A stretch of 64,000 nucleotides of DNA from an uncultured Oscillospiraceae bacterium. GTDB lineage: Bacteria; Bacillota; Clostridia; Oscillospirales; Acutalibacteraceae. Positions 42,187 to 50,709 of the stretch are shown piece by piece. Numbering within the stretch: position 1 is the first letter of the stretch; every line of letters starts with the position of its first letter. The notes below the pieces were generated by a model. That model ran no database searches. It worked only from the letters and a program-made list of their open reading frames with translations, and had not been told where the DNA came from. The translations under genes were made by a program, and so were the position numbers. Location of the stretch: positions 1 to 64,000 of the forward strand of contig USIA01000001.1 of NCBI GenBank assembly GCA_900554535.1, read 5' to 3'.

Positions 42187-43896
42187 ATGAAACAGTCGAG
42201 TAACAAGAAATCCCGTGAAGCAACCGCTTTTCTCTATGAGCGTCTTTCCCGTGATGATAATTTGGAGGGCGAGAGTTACAGCATCGGCAACCAAAAGAAA
42301 CTGCTCACCAAAGTTGCAAAGGAAAAAGGCTATACCAATCTGGTTCACTTTCTGGATGATGGCATTTCCGGCGTGACCATGAACCGTCCCGGTTTCGTTG
42401 AAATGATGCAGCAGCTTGAACAAGGAAAAGCCTCTGCTGTGTTCGTCAAAGACCTTTCCCGTCTGGGCCGAAACTATATCGAGGTCGGGCGGCTGACAGA
42501 AGAATTTTTCCCAGACCATGACATCCGACTTGTTGCCGTTTCGGACAACATCGACACGGCCGAGGGAGAAAACGAACTGGCACCCATCCGAAACCTGTTC
42601 AATGAGTGGTATGCCCGTGACATCAGCAAGAAACGCCGTATCAGTAATAAAATCAAAGGCAACTCCGGCGAACCGATGGGACTTCCTCCCTATGGATATA
42701 TCAAGGACCCGAACAATCCCAAGCATTGGGTCATTGATGAAGAAGCTGCACAAGTTGTCCGGCGCATTTTTGATATGACGTTGGAGGGCTTTGGCACGGA
42801 ACAGATTGCCACCCAGTTTGAAAAGGAAGGCATCCTGACGCCGCAGGCCTACTGGATTCAGAAAGGCATCGGCCGTCCCGGAAAGACCAAGACGCGCCCC
42901 GCCACCAAGTGGAATGGCTCCACGATTACCCATCTTCTGTACCAGCAGGAGTATTGTGGTGATGTTCTGAACTTCAAAACCTACTCCAAGTCCTACAAGA
43001 ATAAGAAGCGGATTCATAACGACCCGGAAAATTGGGTTGTGTTCCAAAATATTCACGAGCCAATTATTGAACGTGCCGTGTTTGAGCAGGTACAGCAGAA
43101 GCGCGGAAAAATGCGCAAACGCCGTACCAACAACGGAGAACACAATATGTTCTCTGGCTTGCTTGTCTGCGCAGACTGCGGCTGCAATCTGCATTTCCAC
43201 TTCAATCAGGGCAACCCGGAAATCAAGTATTTCAACTGCTCCAACTACAAGGGCAACCGTGGCACCTGCCAATCCACCCACTACATCAGGGTAGACTTTC
43301 TGGAAGAAGTGGTGCTGGGCGAGATTCGGCGGCTGACCAAGTTTGCCAGCCTCTATGAGGACGACTTTTTGAAGGCTATTATCGGGCACTCCCAGCAGGC
43401 GGACGAAGCCGACCGCAAGCTGAAAGAGAAAGAGTTGAAAGCACTCCTTGCCCGTGATGAAGAACTGGACGGCCTTTTTGAGCGCATCTATGAGGACAAT
43501 GTTTCCGGCAAAATCTCTGACGAGCGCTTTTCCAGAATGTCCCGGAGATATGAGGACGAGCAAAAGGAGCTGACCGAGAAAATCAAACAGCTCCGCTCCG
43601 AAATCGAAAAGCAGAGCAGCCGTACTATGACAACGGATATGTTCATCAGTCTGGTTCGCAAGTACACCAGAGCAAAAAAGCTGACACCCCGGATGCTGAA
43701 TGAACTGGTTGAAAAAATCGAAGTGTTCAATGCAGAAAAGGTCAACGGTGTGTGGGAGCAGCGGCTCCGCATTCACTACAACTGCGTGGGCACCATCGAG
43801 ATTCCAAGCGCACTTCCTTTGCCGACACCCGATGTGTCGGTGAATACAAGAAAAGGCGTAGTTGTGAACTACGCCCCCTGTGATGTCGCTATTTAG
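42187..43896 (+). CDS. Large serine recombinase (TndX/TnpX-like)
   Basis: The integrase/excisionase of the element, 569 residues. The resolvase domain starts ATAFLYERLSRDDNLEGESY, where the Ser of RLSRDD is the nucleophile, and continues with FVKDLSRLGRNYIEVG. The recombinase domain (about 170-280) and a zinc-ribbon with CADCGCNLHFH...CSNYKGNRGTC (about 320-360) follow, then a long coiled coil. ATG 42187 has AAGAAAGGAG upstream. It is the last gene of the element. Enzymes of this class use short att sites with a two-base core. Confidence 0.95.
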   Translation: MKQSSNKKSREATAFLYERLSRDDNLEGESYSIGNQKKLLTKVAKEKGYTNLVHFLDDGISGVTMNRPGFVEMMQQLEQGKASAVFVKDLSRLGRNYIEVGRLTEEFFPDHDIRLVAVSDNIDTAEGENELAPIRNLFNEWYARDISKKRRISNKIKGNSGEPMGLPPYGYIKDPNNPKHWVIDEEAAQVVRRIFDMTLEGFGTEQIATQFEKEGILTPQAYWIQKGIGRPGKTKTRPATKWNGSTITHLLYQQEYCGDVLNFKTYSKSYKNKKRIHNDPENWVVFQNIHEPIIERAVFEQVQQKRGKMRKRRTNNGEHNMFSGLLVCADCGCNLHFHFNQGNPEIKYFNCSNYKGNRGTCQSTHYIRVDFLEEVVLGEIRRLTKFASLYEDDFLKAIIGHSQQADEADRKLKEKELKALLARDEELDGLFERIYEDNVSGKISDERFSRMSRRYEDEQKELTEKIKQLRSEIEKQSSRTMTTDMFISLVRKYTRAKKLTPRMLNELVEKIEVFNAEKVNGVWEQRLRIHYNCVGTIEIPSALPLPTPDVSVNTRKGVVVNYAPCDVAI

Positions 43897-43901
43897 CAAA
43901 T

Positions 43902-43953
43902 AAAAAATGACGAATGCTCTTTGACAGCTAAATGCTGTAAGAACATTCGTCAT
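43902..43953 (-). terminator. Terminator of the tRNA operon
   Basis: On the minus strand ATGACGAATG and CATTCGTCAT (43907-43916, 43944-43953) form a perfect 10-bp stem followed by six U (A-run at 43902-43907). It starts 11 bases after the recombinase stop, so the right end of the element must lie almost exactly between them, unless the terminator itself belongs to the element. Confidence 0.8.
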
Positions 43954-43955
43954 GA

Positions 43956-44035
43956 TGCGGATAACAGGACTTGAACCTGCACGGTTGCCCACTGGTACCT
44001 AAAACCAGCGCGTCTGCCAATTCCGCCATATCCGC
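43956..44035 (-). tRNA. tRNA-Leu (TAG)
   Basis: Cloverleaf on the minus strand with GCGGATA acceptor, anticodon loop TTTAGGT giving TAG, GGTTCAA T-loop. No CCA encoded. It is the promoter-distal gene of the cluster, next to the element. Confidence 0.95.
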
Positions 44036-44102
44036 ATATTCAATCATATTTTCATCCTGTCTGATGATAAAAAAATAACGGAAAGCAAATGCTTTCCGCT
44101 AA

Positions 44103-44175
44103 TGAGGCATCGGGGATTCGAACCCCGGACAACTTGATTAAAAGTCAAGTGCTCTACCGACTGAGCTAATACCCC
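44103..44175 (-). tRNA. tRNA-Lys (TTT)
   Basis: Minus-strand cloverleaf, anticodon loop CTTTTAA, GGTTCGA T-loop, 73 nt, no encoded CCA. Confidence 0.96.
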
Positions 44176-44186
44176 ATAAAAAGGAC

Positions 44187-44257
44187 TGGGCTAGCTGGAT
44201 TCGAACCAGCGAATGCAGCAGTCAAAGTGCTGTGCCTTACCGCTTGGCGATAGCCCA
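44187..44257 (-). tRNA. tRNA-Gln (TTG)
   Basis: Minus-strand cloverleaf, acceptor TGGGCTA, anticodon loop CTTTGAC, 71 nt, no encoded CCA. Confidence 0.95.
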
Positions 44258-44267
44258 ATGGGCGAAG

Positions 44268-44342
44268 GGTGGATACAGGGATTCGAACCCTGGGCCTCCA
44301 GAGCCACAATCTGGCGCGCTAACCAACTGCGCTATACCCACC
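44268..44342 (-). tRNA. tRNA-His (GTG)
   Basis: Minus-strand cloverleaf, anticodon loop TTGTGGC. The sequence provides the extra G(-1) opposite C73 that marks tRNA-His. Confidence 0.95.
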
Positions 44343-44346
44343 ACAA

Positions 44347-44420
<74 letters not shown>

Positions 44421-44438
44421 ATGCTCTCTTCTCAGAGA

Positions 44439-44509
44439 AGCGGGTGATGGGAATCGAACCCACGTATCCAGCTTGGAAGGCTGGTGTTCTACCATTGAAC
44501 TACACCCGC
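44439..44509 (-). tRNA. tRNA-Gly (TCC)
   Basis: Minus-strand cloverleaf, acceptor GCGGGTG, anticodon loop CTTCCAA, 71 nt. Confidence 0.96.
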
Positions 44510-44536
44510 ATGCTTGCGGTAATAAGTTTACAGCAG

Positions 44537-44611
44537 TCGGGGTGACAGGATTCGAACCTGCGGCCTCCTGGTCCCAAACCAGGCGCTCTAGCCAAACTGA
44601 GCCACACCCCG
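44537..44611 (-). tRNA. tRNA-Pro (TGG)
   Basis: Minus-strand cloverleaf, acceptor CGGGGTG, anticodon loop TTTGGGA, 75 nt. First gene of the tRNA operon. Confidence 0.96.
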
Positions 44612-44696
44612 ATGTACCATTTACTTATGGTTTTTATTAAGTTGTTGTCGTCTTCGTTTGTGTTTCGTTTTCGTTTCCTGCCTGACGACAAGTGAT

Positions 44697-44725
44697 ATTA
44701 TATTATAGCAATCTACAAATGTCAA
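44697..44725 (-). promoter_or_regulatory. Consensus promoter of the tRNA operon
   Basis: On the minus strand, TTGACA (44720-44725) and TATAAT (44697-44702) are 17 bp apart, a perfect sigma-A consensus about 85 bp before tRNA-Pro, as expected for a strong stable-RNA promoter. Confidence 0.9.
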
Positions 44726-44873
44726 CACCTTTTTTGAATTTTTTTAAAAAAACTTTTTTTCACGTTTTTTCCGCCTATTTAAAGGTTTTCTTGTCATTTG
44801 CGACTGGCTTATGGTATCATGAAACCATAATTAAAGTCAAGAAAAAAAGCAAATAATAAGGAGATGTTTTTAC

Positions 44874-45647
44874 ATGGATATAAAATTATTTCAGCAGAAG
44901 CTTAATGACATCTGTGCCATCGCTGAGGAAAACAATAAGCAGCTCTCCCAGCAGCAGATCCGTGACCATTTCGATGAATCGGATCTGAGCACTTCACAGC
45001 TTGTAAAGATCCTGCAGTATCTCAAATTAAAAGGGATCACCATCGAAGGCGCCGATGAAGGCACCGGTGCTGCCAGAGCAGATGCTGTTTCATCCGAATC
45101 CAGCGACAAAGAAGAGCTTCCGGGTACCCGTGCTGCTCTTACTGCCGAGGAACAGGCTTATCTCAGTGACTATATGGAAAGCTTTTCCCCGGAGGGACTT
45201 GATCCGGATGATCTCGCGTCCCTCTTTCAGGCCTTTGCAAAGGGAGACACTGCTGCCGAAGGTGCACTGACACAGTTCTACATGGCTCAGGCAGCCCAGA
45301 TGGCCGCTGAACTGAACTGTGAGGAAATCCACCTGGCTGATCTCATTCAGGAGGCAAATCTGGCCCTTCTGGCGTCTCTCAAAGAGACAGACCCACAGGA
45401 GAAAAACGATGCCTGGATGCGTGGTCGTATCCGCAGTGGGATCCTTCATGCCATTGAGGAACAGACACAACAGAAATTCCGTGACGACTATCTGGTATCC
45501 AAGGTAGAAAACCTGGAGGCTGCGGTTAAAGAACTCACAGACGATGATGACGCCACCAAATTCACCATTGATGAGCTTGCCGTGATCCTGGATATGAATG
45601 TGGATGAGATCCGGGATGTACTTCGCCTTACCGGAGATGATAAATAA
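44874..45647 (+). CDS. Divergent sigma-70-like protein
   Basis: A 257-residue acidic protein. The N-terminal part (1-60) resembles the helical region 1.1 of primary sigma factors (QLSQQQIRDHFDESDLSTSQ). The middle has ADLIQEANLALLASLKE, close to the region-2 motif DLIQEGNLGL. The C-terminus (KFTIDELAVILDMNVDEIRD) is like region 3/4. The strongly basic -10 and -35 recognition helices are missing, so it may be a non-canonical regulator, an anti-sigma-like mimic or a decayed sigma. It is monocistronic, with AAGGAGATG before the ATG. Confidence 0.6.
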   Translation: MDIKLFQQKLNDICAIAEENNKQLSQQQIRDHFDESDLSTSQLVKILQYLKLKGITIEGADEGTGAARADAVSSESSDKEELPGTRAALTAEEQAYLSDYMESFSPEGLDPDDLASLFQAFAKGDTAAEGALTQFYMAQAAQMAAELNCEEIHLADLIQEANLALLASLKETDPQEKNDAWMRGRIRSGILHAIEEQTQQKFRDDYLVSKVENLEAAVKELTDDDDATKFTIDELAVILDMNVDEIRDVLRLTGDDK

Positions 45648-45672
45648 AACTTTCTTCATATTCTTCACAAAA

Positions 45673-45701
45673 ACGGGTCTGACATAGCTTGTCAGACCCG
45701 T
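45673..45701. terminator. Terminator between convergent genes
   Basis: A 12-bp perfect stem (45673-45684 with 45690-45701) with A-rich left and T-rich right flanks serves the sigma-like gene and the HD-GYP operon. Confidence 0.85.
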
Positions 45702-45715
45702 AATCTTAATATTCT

Positions 45716-48259
45716 TTATGCTTTTTCTTCCCGTTTCAGCTCCGCCGGTTCTGCCAGATGGATCTTTCCTTCCCGAAATATGTGGATAAATACCTCCGCC
45801 ATATCCGGATCGAACTGTTTTCCTTCCTCTTCTCTTATGATCCGAAGAGCTTTTTCCACTGGCATCAGTTCTTTATAACAACGTTTGGATGTCATGGCAT
45901 CAAAGGAATCTGCGATGCAGAGGATCCTTGCAGATGCCGGGATATCTTCTCCCGCGATCCTCCTTGGATAGCCGTTTCCGTCATAACGTTCGTGATGACC
46001 GATAACCGCAGGGATAACATAATCCAGCGACGGAAGGTGACGGATGATCCCGATGGACGCTTCCACATGACCTTTCATGATCTCATACTCTTCATCCGTA
46101 AGCTTGCCTTCTTTATTCAGGATATGCTCCGGGATCCCGATCTTTCCAACATCATGAAGAAGCGCCGCCTGACGGATGATCTCCACCATTTCCGTTGTAT
46201 AGTTCAGCGCCTTCGCAAGACTTGTTGCGTAATAAGCCACATTGTTGGAATGTCCGAAGGTATAATGATCTTTGGTATCAATGGCTGCAGTCAGCGCATA
46301 GATCGTGGATTCATAGGACTGATAAATATGTTCATGATCGGATTTCTTACCCGCATTTTCTGCATCCAGGCTTTCCTTCAGCATGGTGTCAAAAATCTCG
46401 ATGCCGTTTTTACCGCTGCGCTTTACATGATATACTGCCAGGTCCGCATTATCCAGAAGTTCCTTTGCTGAGCGTGCCGCATAAGGCGCCGCACTGATCC
46501 CCACGCTTACCGTAAGGATCTTCAGCTTGTAGTCTGCAGAATCGTTGCGCATATGCAGGATCTGCTTCTGTATGGATTCTGCCAGATTTCTGGCGGAAAA
46601 AATATCGTAATTTGGCATCAGGACCGCAAATTCCTTGGCACTGTGACGTGCCACATATCCCTGTTCTCCCACACTTGCCTGGATGATATCTGCCACCTTT
46701 CGAAGTGCAACATCTCCCTGCTGATTTCCGTACAGCTGATTGTACAGCTTGAAATCATCAATATTGAACAGGATCAGTGCAAGCGAACCCTCTTTATTTT
46801 TTTCGTATTCCTCATCCAGGATCTCATAAAAATATTTCCGGTTCAGAAGGCCCGTCAGTTCATCGGTCCTTGCCTCAGTCCATGCCGCCTCATAAAGTCT
46901 GGCATTTTTGATGGCAATAGAAGCTACTGAGCTGACCGAAGACAGCATGGCAAGGTCATTATGGTTCAGATTCCTGTGTCCGTCACCGGAAATCGCAATG
47001 ATCCCGGCCAGATCATCATTTTGTCGAAGACCTGCACAGTATTCGATACCCAGCTCTGAAAACATATGTTTCTCCGACTCCCACATGGATTTGTAGGCTG
47101 TGGAAGAACGAAAATCCCGGATCACCACACAGTCCTCATTTCTGGTAAGCCAGGTGACCACCGGATTATCCGCTTTCAGCGAAAAGGTCAGATCGTTCAA
47201 CGGACGGTTGCTGTAAACAGCCTGATATTCCCCTGATTTTTTGTCTCTCAGACAAATATAGATCCGTCCTGCATTGGTAGTTTCCTTCAGCACATTTACC
47301 GTATTGCGCAGGATCTCTCCTACCCGGAGTGTCCTGGATACTGACTGGCTGAAATCTTTCAGCTCCTGAGACTGCTGGATCTCTTTTTTGATAAAAACAT
47401 TGTTCATCAGACATTTCCACAGCACTGTGACCAGCCATGCAGATATGAGAAAAACGAAAGAAAAGATCAGCACATGATACTCACTGGCTGCAGGGAGCAA
47501 CATTCGGATATAACTCATCAGGTACGGTGAAAGATTGATAAACAGTACTACCGTCAGGACCACGCCCACACCAAAGCAAACCCCATCTGACGCAAGACGG
47601 CGCATCTGGAACAGCCGTCTTCTGGTCAGTGCATAAAGCATCAGGACAGCATTGATCAGACCGCTGACAATATCAATGGGGAATCCGGAAAATGCCGGCA
47701 CTGCCAGCGCAAGGTTTCCCACAAAAATGATCAGTATCCCCACAAGGATCGGTTCGATCTGTTTGCGGTATCCGGGATGTCTCCGGCATCCGCGGTACAT
47801 GGTAATAAAAATCTGGATAATGGTGATTCCTGATACCACAAAGAACAGAAGGAACCAGGGTGTGATCTTATAAACAAAATGCGCACCACCGTTTTTACGG
47901 ATCAGATCTGGCCAGCGCAGGATGATCCCGCCCGGGATGTTGATCACAAAAAGCAGCATCATCAAAAGCAATGGGATCTTGCTTTTTCTGCCCATACGCA
48001 CTCCCATGAATTCGCTGATGAACACATAGTAAAAATATGGCAGAAACAGGATTCCTGCCAGAGACACATAATACCACAGGATGTACGAGGGGCCTGCTTC
48101 CATACGCATCAGAAAAGAGCCCAGCGTCCAGCAGAGCATTCCTCCCAGCACACACATGAAACTGTTGATGATCCGGCTGCGCTTACCAGCCAGAAGAGTC
48201 AGTATCATAAATGTATAGAAAAAAACTGAAATGATTGAAAATGATATATAGCTTTCCAT
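45716..48259 (-). CDS. Membrane GAF / degenerate GGDEF / HD-GYP signalling protein
   Basis: An 847-residue protein with seven or eight N-terminal helices (about 1-260), a GAF domain (about 300-450), a GGDEF-type domain (about 460-620) and an HD-GYP domain (about 650-840). The HD-GYP catalytic motifs are intact (LLHDVGKIGIPEHIL, then HHERYDGNGYP), so it should hydrolyse cyclic dinucleotides. The GGDEF signature is replaced by HSAKEF, so cyclase activity is probably lost and the domain may serve as a nucleotide sensor. It is the last gene of an operon with GH3 and ICMT-like genes (2 bp spacing). Confidence 0.92.
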   Translation of the reverse strand: MESYISFSIISVFFYTFMILTLLAGKRSRIINSFMCVLGGMLCWTLGSFLMRMEAGPSYILWYYVSLAGILFLPYFYYVFISEFMGVRMGRKSKIPLLLMMLLFVINIPGGIILRWPDLIRKNGGAHFVYKITPWFLLFFVVSGITIIQIFITMYRGCRRHPGYRKQIEPILVGILIIFVGNLALAVPAFSGFPIDIVSGLINAVLMLYALTRRRLFQMRRLASDGVCFGVGVVLTVVLFINLSPYLMSYIRMLLPAASEYHVLIFSFVFLISAWLVTVLWKCLMNNVFIKKEIQQSQELKDFSQSVSRTLRVGEILRNTVNVLKETTNAGRIYICLRDKKSGEYQAVYSNRPLNDLTFSLKADNPVVTWLTRNEDCVVIRDFRSSTAYKSMWESEKHMFSELGIEYCAGLRQNDDLAGIIAISGDGHRNLNHNDLAMLSSVSSVASIAIKNARLYEAAWTEARTDELTGLLNRKYFYEILDEEYEKNKEGSLALILFNIDDFKLYNQLYGNQQGDVALRKVADIIQASVGEQGYVARHSAKEFAVLMPNYDIFSARNLAESIQKQILHMRNDSADYKLKILTVSVGISAAPYAARSAKELLDNADLAVYHVKRSGKNGIEIFDTMLKESLDAENAGKKSDHEHIYQSYESTIYALTAAIDTKDHYTFGHSNNVAYYATSLAKALNYTTEMVEIIRQAALLHDVGKIGIPEHILNKEGKLTDEEYEIMKGHVEASIGIIRHLPSLDYVIPAVIGHHERYDGNGYPRRIAGEDIPASARILCIADSFDAMTSKRCYKELMPVEKALRIIREEEGKQFDPDMAEVFIHIFREGKIHLAEPAELKREEKA

Positions 48260-48261
48260 AG

Positions 48262-49917
48262 TTACTTCCTCATATTCCCTAATCCGATCTCATCCTGCAG
48301 TCTCAAAAGTTCCGCCACCTCATAATAAGGAGTGCTCATATGCCGTGGTTTCCGTCCTTTTCTGGACTCATACAGATGAAAGGTACCACAGCGCAGGATG
48401 GTCACCACAAGGGGATCCATTCCCAGGATTTTCTTCAGATCCCGGTAATCCTGATCGATATATTTGAAATACGTGGTCAGAAGTTCTTTCAGAATATCCG
48501 TGCTCATAGCCTGATACATCAGCGCTTCTTTTTTTACTTCTATATAAAGATGCAGATATGGGCGTTTTTTCTCATTATATTCTTTCACTGCGATCCAATC
48601 CGTAACCGGCTGCCCGGACAGCTGGATCACACTTTTGATACCATTTTCCGAAATCCTGGTAAAGCCTGCGATATCAATGATCCACGGAACACGGTCTATG
48701 TACTCAAATCTTGGGATCTGTGTCCGGTCCTCCTGGTTGGTAAGACCCACGCACCGATACATATCTCCCACACGGTACCTGGCAAAGGCTCCGCCCTTCA
48801 ACACAGTGATCACAAGCTCATATTTCTCCCCGGGAACAACCTCATCCATAAGATAGGTCGGAGGAGTGAACGTGGGATCCTCATAATTATGGAGCATATC
48901 CTTTTCGGTGATAAATTCATAAAAGCAGGTATCCGGGAAAAAGTACATTCCGTTCCTGGTCCAGGTCTCGGTTCCTATAATGGAAGGTTCCGTTCCTGCA
49001 AAAAGCTCCATGGGCCGAACTCCCCACATTTCCTCCAGATCATCCTTATAGCACTGGTTGTCGGTTCCTGCCACCATAAATCCCTTCAGGTGAAAAAGGT
49101 CTTTCGGAAGAAGCTCCCGTTTCTCCTTCTTACAGATCTTTTTGGCATTCAGGATCCTTTTCAGCATCTTTGGTTTATACTGCAGAAGTTCCGAAAAGGA
49201 GATTTTGCTTTTTCCTGATGATACGCTTCCGGTGAGGCTCTGGCTTACTGCATAGGCCACACTTCCAAGTCCGAAGAAAAATTCCACGTCCTGTTTCATG
49301 GCCATCTTGAAGCCCTCTTTATTCCGCTCACCAAAGCTCATATTTACCGCATCTTCCACTTCCGGAAGAAAACGGATGTCGATATCTTCTTTCAGCGCCA
49401 GTGGAAAAAGGCCGGTAGCAAAAGGCAGCGGTGCCAGTCCGTAAAGGATCTTGTCCGTTTCCTCCACATCAAATTTGCCCTTTTCACGGCTTGTAGCCAA
49501 TATGAGGCAGGCAACTACATTGTTCCTGTAGGTATCCAGCATACTTCTTGTGTATGGTGCTACCTTTATCGGATGGCGTCCGCCTTCCCAGGTCGTCTGT
49601 ATCCAGATGATCGGATTCCCCGGAAGAGTTTCACTTCTCTTCTGGAGGAGCATATCCGCATAATCCTCATAAGTGGTAAGAGGTACCAGCCGACGGAACT
49701 CATCGATCCCGGATGGTCTCCTGCCCTTCAGAATGCTTTTGCCCAGTTCACAGTCTGACCAGAGCTGGATCTGCTCTTCCATCAGGCGATTCTGGATCTT
49801 CATGTAATCCTGCATTGTCAGATCAAGAAATCCGCAATATTCTTTCCAGATAGCATCATACTGCTGTTTTCGAAGCTTTTCGCCAAGACTCACCGCCTTT
49901 TCCCCCCTTTTCGCCAT
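48262..49917 (-). CDS. GH3-family acyl-adenylate-type enzyme
   Basis: A 551-residue protein related to plant GH3 acyl-acid amido synthetases, which adenylate carboxylic acids and join them to amino acids. The N-terminal LVPLTTYEDYADML and the central MELFAGTEPSIIGTETWTRNG, the ATP-binding stretch, plus the later GGAFARYRVGDMYRCVG match the family. Substrates of bacterial GH3 proteins are mostly unknown. It overlaps the upstream ICMT-like gene by 28 bp and abuts the HD-GYP gene, so the three should act together. Confidence 0.85.
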   Translation of the reverse strand: MAKRGEKAVSLGEKLRKQQYDAIWKEYCGFLDLTMQDYMKIQNRLMEEQIQLWSDCELGKSILKGRRPSGIDEFRRLVPLTTYEDYADMLLQKRSETLPGNPIIWIQTTWEGGRHPIKVAPYTRSMLDTYRNNVVACLILATSREKGKFDVEETDKILYGLAPLPFATGLFPLALKEDIDIRFLPEVEDAVNMSFGERNKEGFKMAMKQDVEFFFGLGSVAYAVSQSLTGSVSSGKSKISFSELLQYKPKMLKRILNAKKICKKEKRELLPKDLFHLKGFMVAGTDNQCYKDDLEEMWGVRPMELFAGTEPSIIGTETWTRNGMYFFPDTCFYEFITEKDMLHNYEDPTFTPPTYLMDEVVPGEKYELVITVLKGGAFARYRVGDMYRCVGLTNQEDRTQIPRFEYIDRVPWIIDIAGFTRISENGIKSVIQLSGQPVTDWIAVKEYNEKKRPYLHLYIEVKKEALMYQAMSTDILKELLTTYFKYIDQDYRDLKKILGMDPLVVTILRCGTFHLYESRKGRKPRHMSTPYYEVAELLRLQDEIGLGNMRK

Positions 49918-50471
49918 GTTTTTATGCAGGCAGCTGTACTGTTTCGGTCTGGGATCAGAAAGGGAGTTGTCTGCTGATACGCTCCGTAATTACTGAATGT
50001 TTCCGGAAACACGATCCTGTCCTGGTAAAAAATGTACAATATGTTCCACACGATAAGGACCCCAAAAGCCCCAAGTGCCTTCCCGGATCCCAGAAATCCG
50101 GCCAGGCAAAAATAAAATCCGGCGAACCACAGAACGCCAGGATGTCGGCAGAGTGCATAAACACCCTCTGTATAGGCCAGCCTTTCATGATTTTCTTTGA
50201 CATATGTCTCATCAAAGGGCAGCGCAAAAAACAATGTATAGATCAACAGTCCCAGAAACAGAATCGCTGCTGTCAGAAAAACAGCAGAAATAAAAAAAGA
50301 ACTTCCCCGCCGCGGCCAGCAGCTCCGGATCACCAGACCTGTTGACACTGCGATCAGGAAACATCCTATGCTAAAAAACGGATGAAGAAAGCTTTTTTTC
50401 AATCGGATACTGTTATGATCATACAGGAAGCAGCATAAAAAGCCGATACTCCCTATAATAACCGCAGTCAT
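49890..50471 (-). CDS. ICMT/PEMT-like membrane methyltransferase family protein
   Basis: A 193-residue protein with four to five hydrophobic helices and the C-terminal signature of isoprenylcysteine/phospholipid methyltransferase-like proteins: GVYALCRHPGVLWF, then FPETFSNYGAYQQTTPFLIP. These residues bind S-adenosylmethionine in characterised relatives; the acceptor here may be a lipid. It is the first gene of the ICMT-GH3-HD-GYP operon. Confidence 0.75.
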   Translation of the reverse strand: MTAVIIGSIGFLCCFLYDHNSIRLKKSFLHPFFSIGCFLIAVSTGLVIRSCWPRRGSSFFISAVFLTAAILFLGLLIYTLFFALPFDETYVKENHERLAYTEGVYALCRHPGVLWFAGFYFCLAGFLGSGKALGAFGVLIVWNILYIFYQDRIVFPETFSNYGAYQQTTPFLIPDRNSTAACIKTWRKGGKRR

Positions 50472-50602
50472 CTGTATTTTCCCCCTTCATTTATGTAAAG
50501 CGGACCTTCTCATTCCGCTCTGCTGCATTCTCAGGAACGAGACCCATTCATGGTCAGTACCCTAAAGAATGCTCTATATTACTAGAAAACAACTACTTGT
50601 TC

Positions 50603-50631
50603 ATTATATAGCACATAGCTGACTTTCGCAA
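50603..50631 (-). promoter_or_regulatory. Promoter of ICMT-GH3-HD-GYP operon
   Basis: On the minus strand, TTGCGA (50626-50631) and TATAAT (50603-50608) are 17 bp apart, about 130 bp upstream of the first gene. The remainder of 50472-50709 shows no gene. Confidence 0.65.
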
Positions 50632-50709
50632 TCGTTTTTGACTAATATATGCTGAATATTGGCACAAATTTTATCAATTATGACAGTTTATTTGTTTTTT
50701 CTTCCGGAA

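Larger units (their letters stand above)
11340..43900. mobile_element. Integrative and conjugative element (about 32.5 kb), serine-recombinase type
   Basis: The genes from 11442 to 43896 form one coherent ICE. It has a type IV secretion set (VirD4, VirB6-like, PrgI/VirB3-like, VirB4, NlpC/P60), a DNA-processing set (MOBP relaxase, MobC, topoisomerase III, replication-initiator-like protein), protection genes (C5 methyltransferase, ArdA-like), small element proteins (PcfB, Maff2, DUF4315, DUF4366, TTAF, TnpW), regulators (XRE, sigma-like, HTH) and a large serine recombinase at the right end. Cargo between mobC and the XRE gene is clearly more AT-rich than the transfer genes, so it was probably acquired separately. 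The right boundary lies within a few bases of the recombinase stop; the left is approximate. Confidence 0.9.

Noticed and set aside
11011..43960. Search for direct repeats marking both element ends
   Set aside because: Comparing 11011-11400 with 43890-43960 by eye showed no convincing repeat. Large serine recombinases may leave only two bases in common.
42157..43992. 611-codon minus-strand frame opposite the recombinase
   Set aside because: The sense strand has unambiguous serine recombinase motifs; the antisense frame runs into the tRNA terminator.
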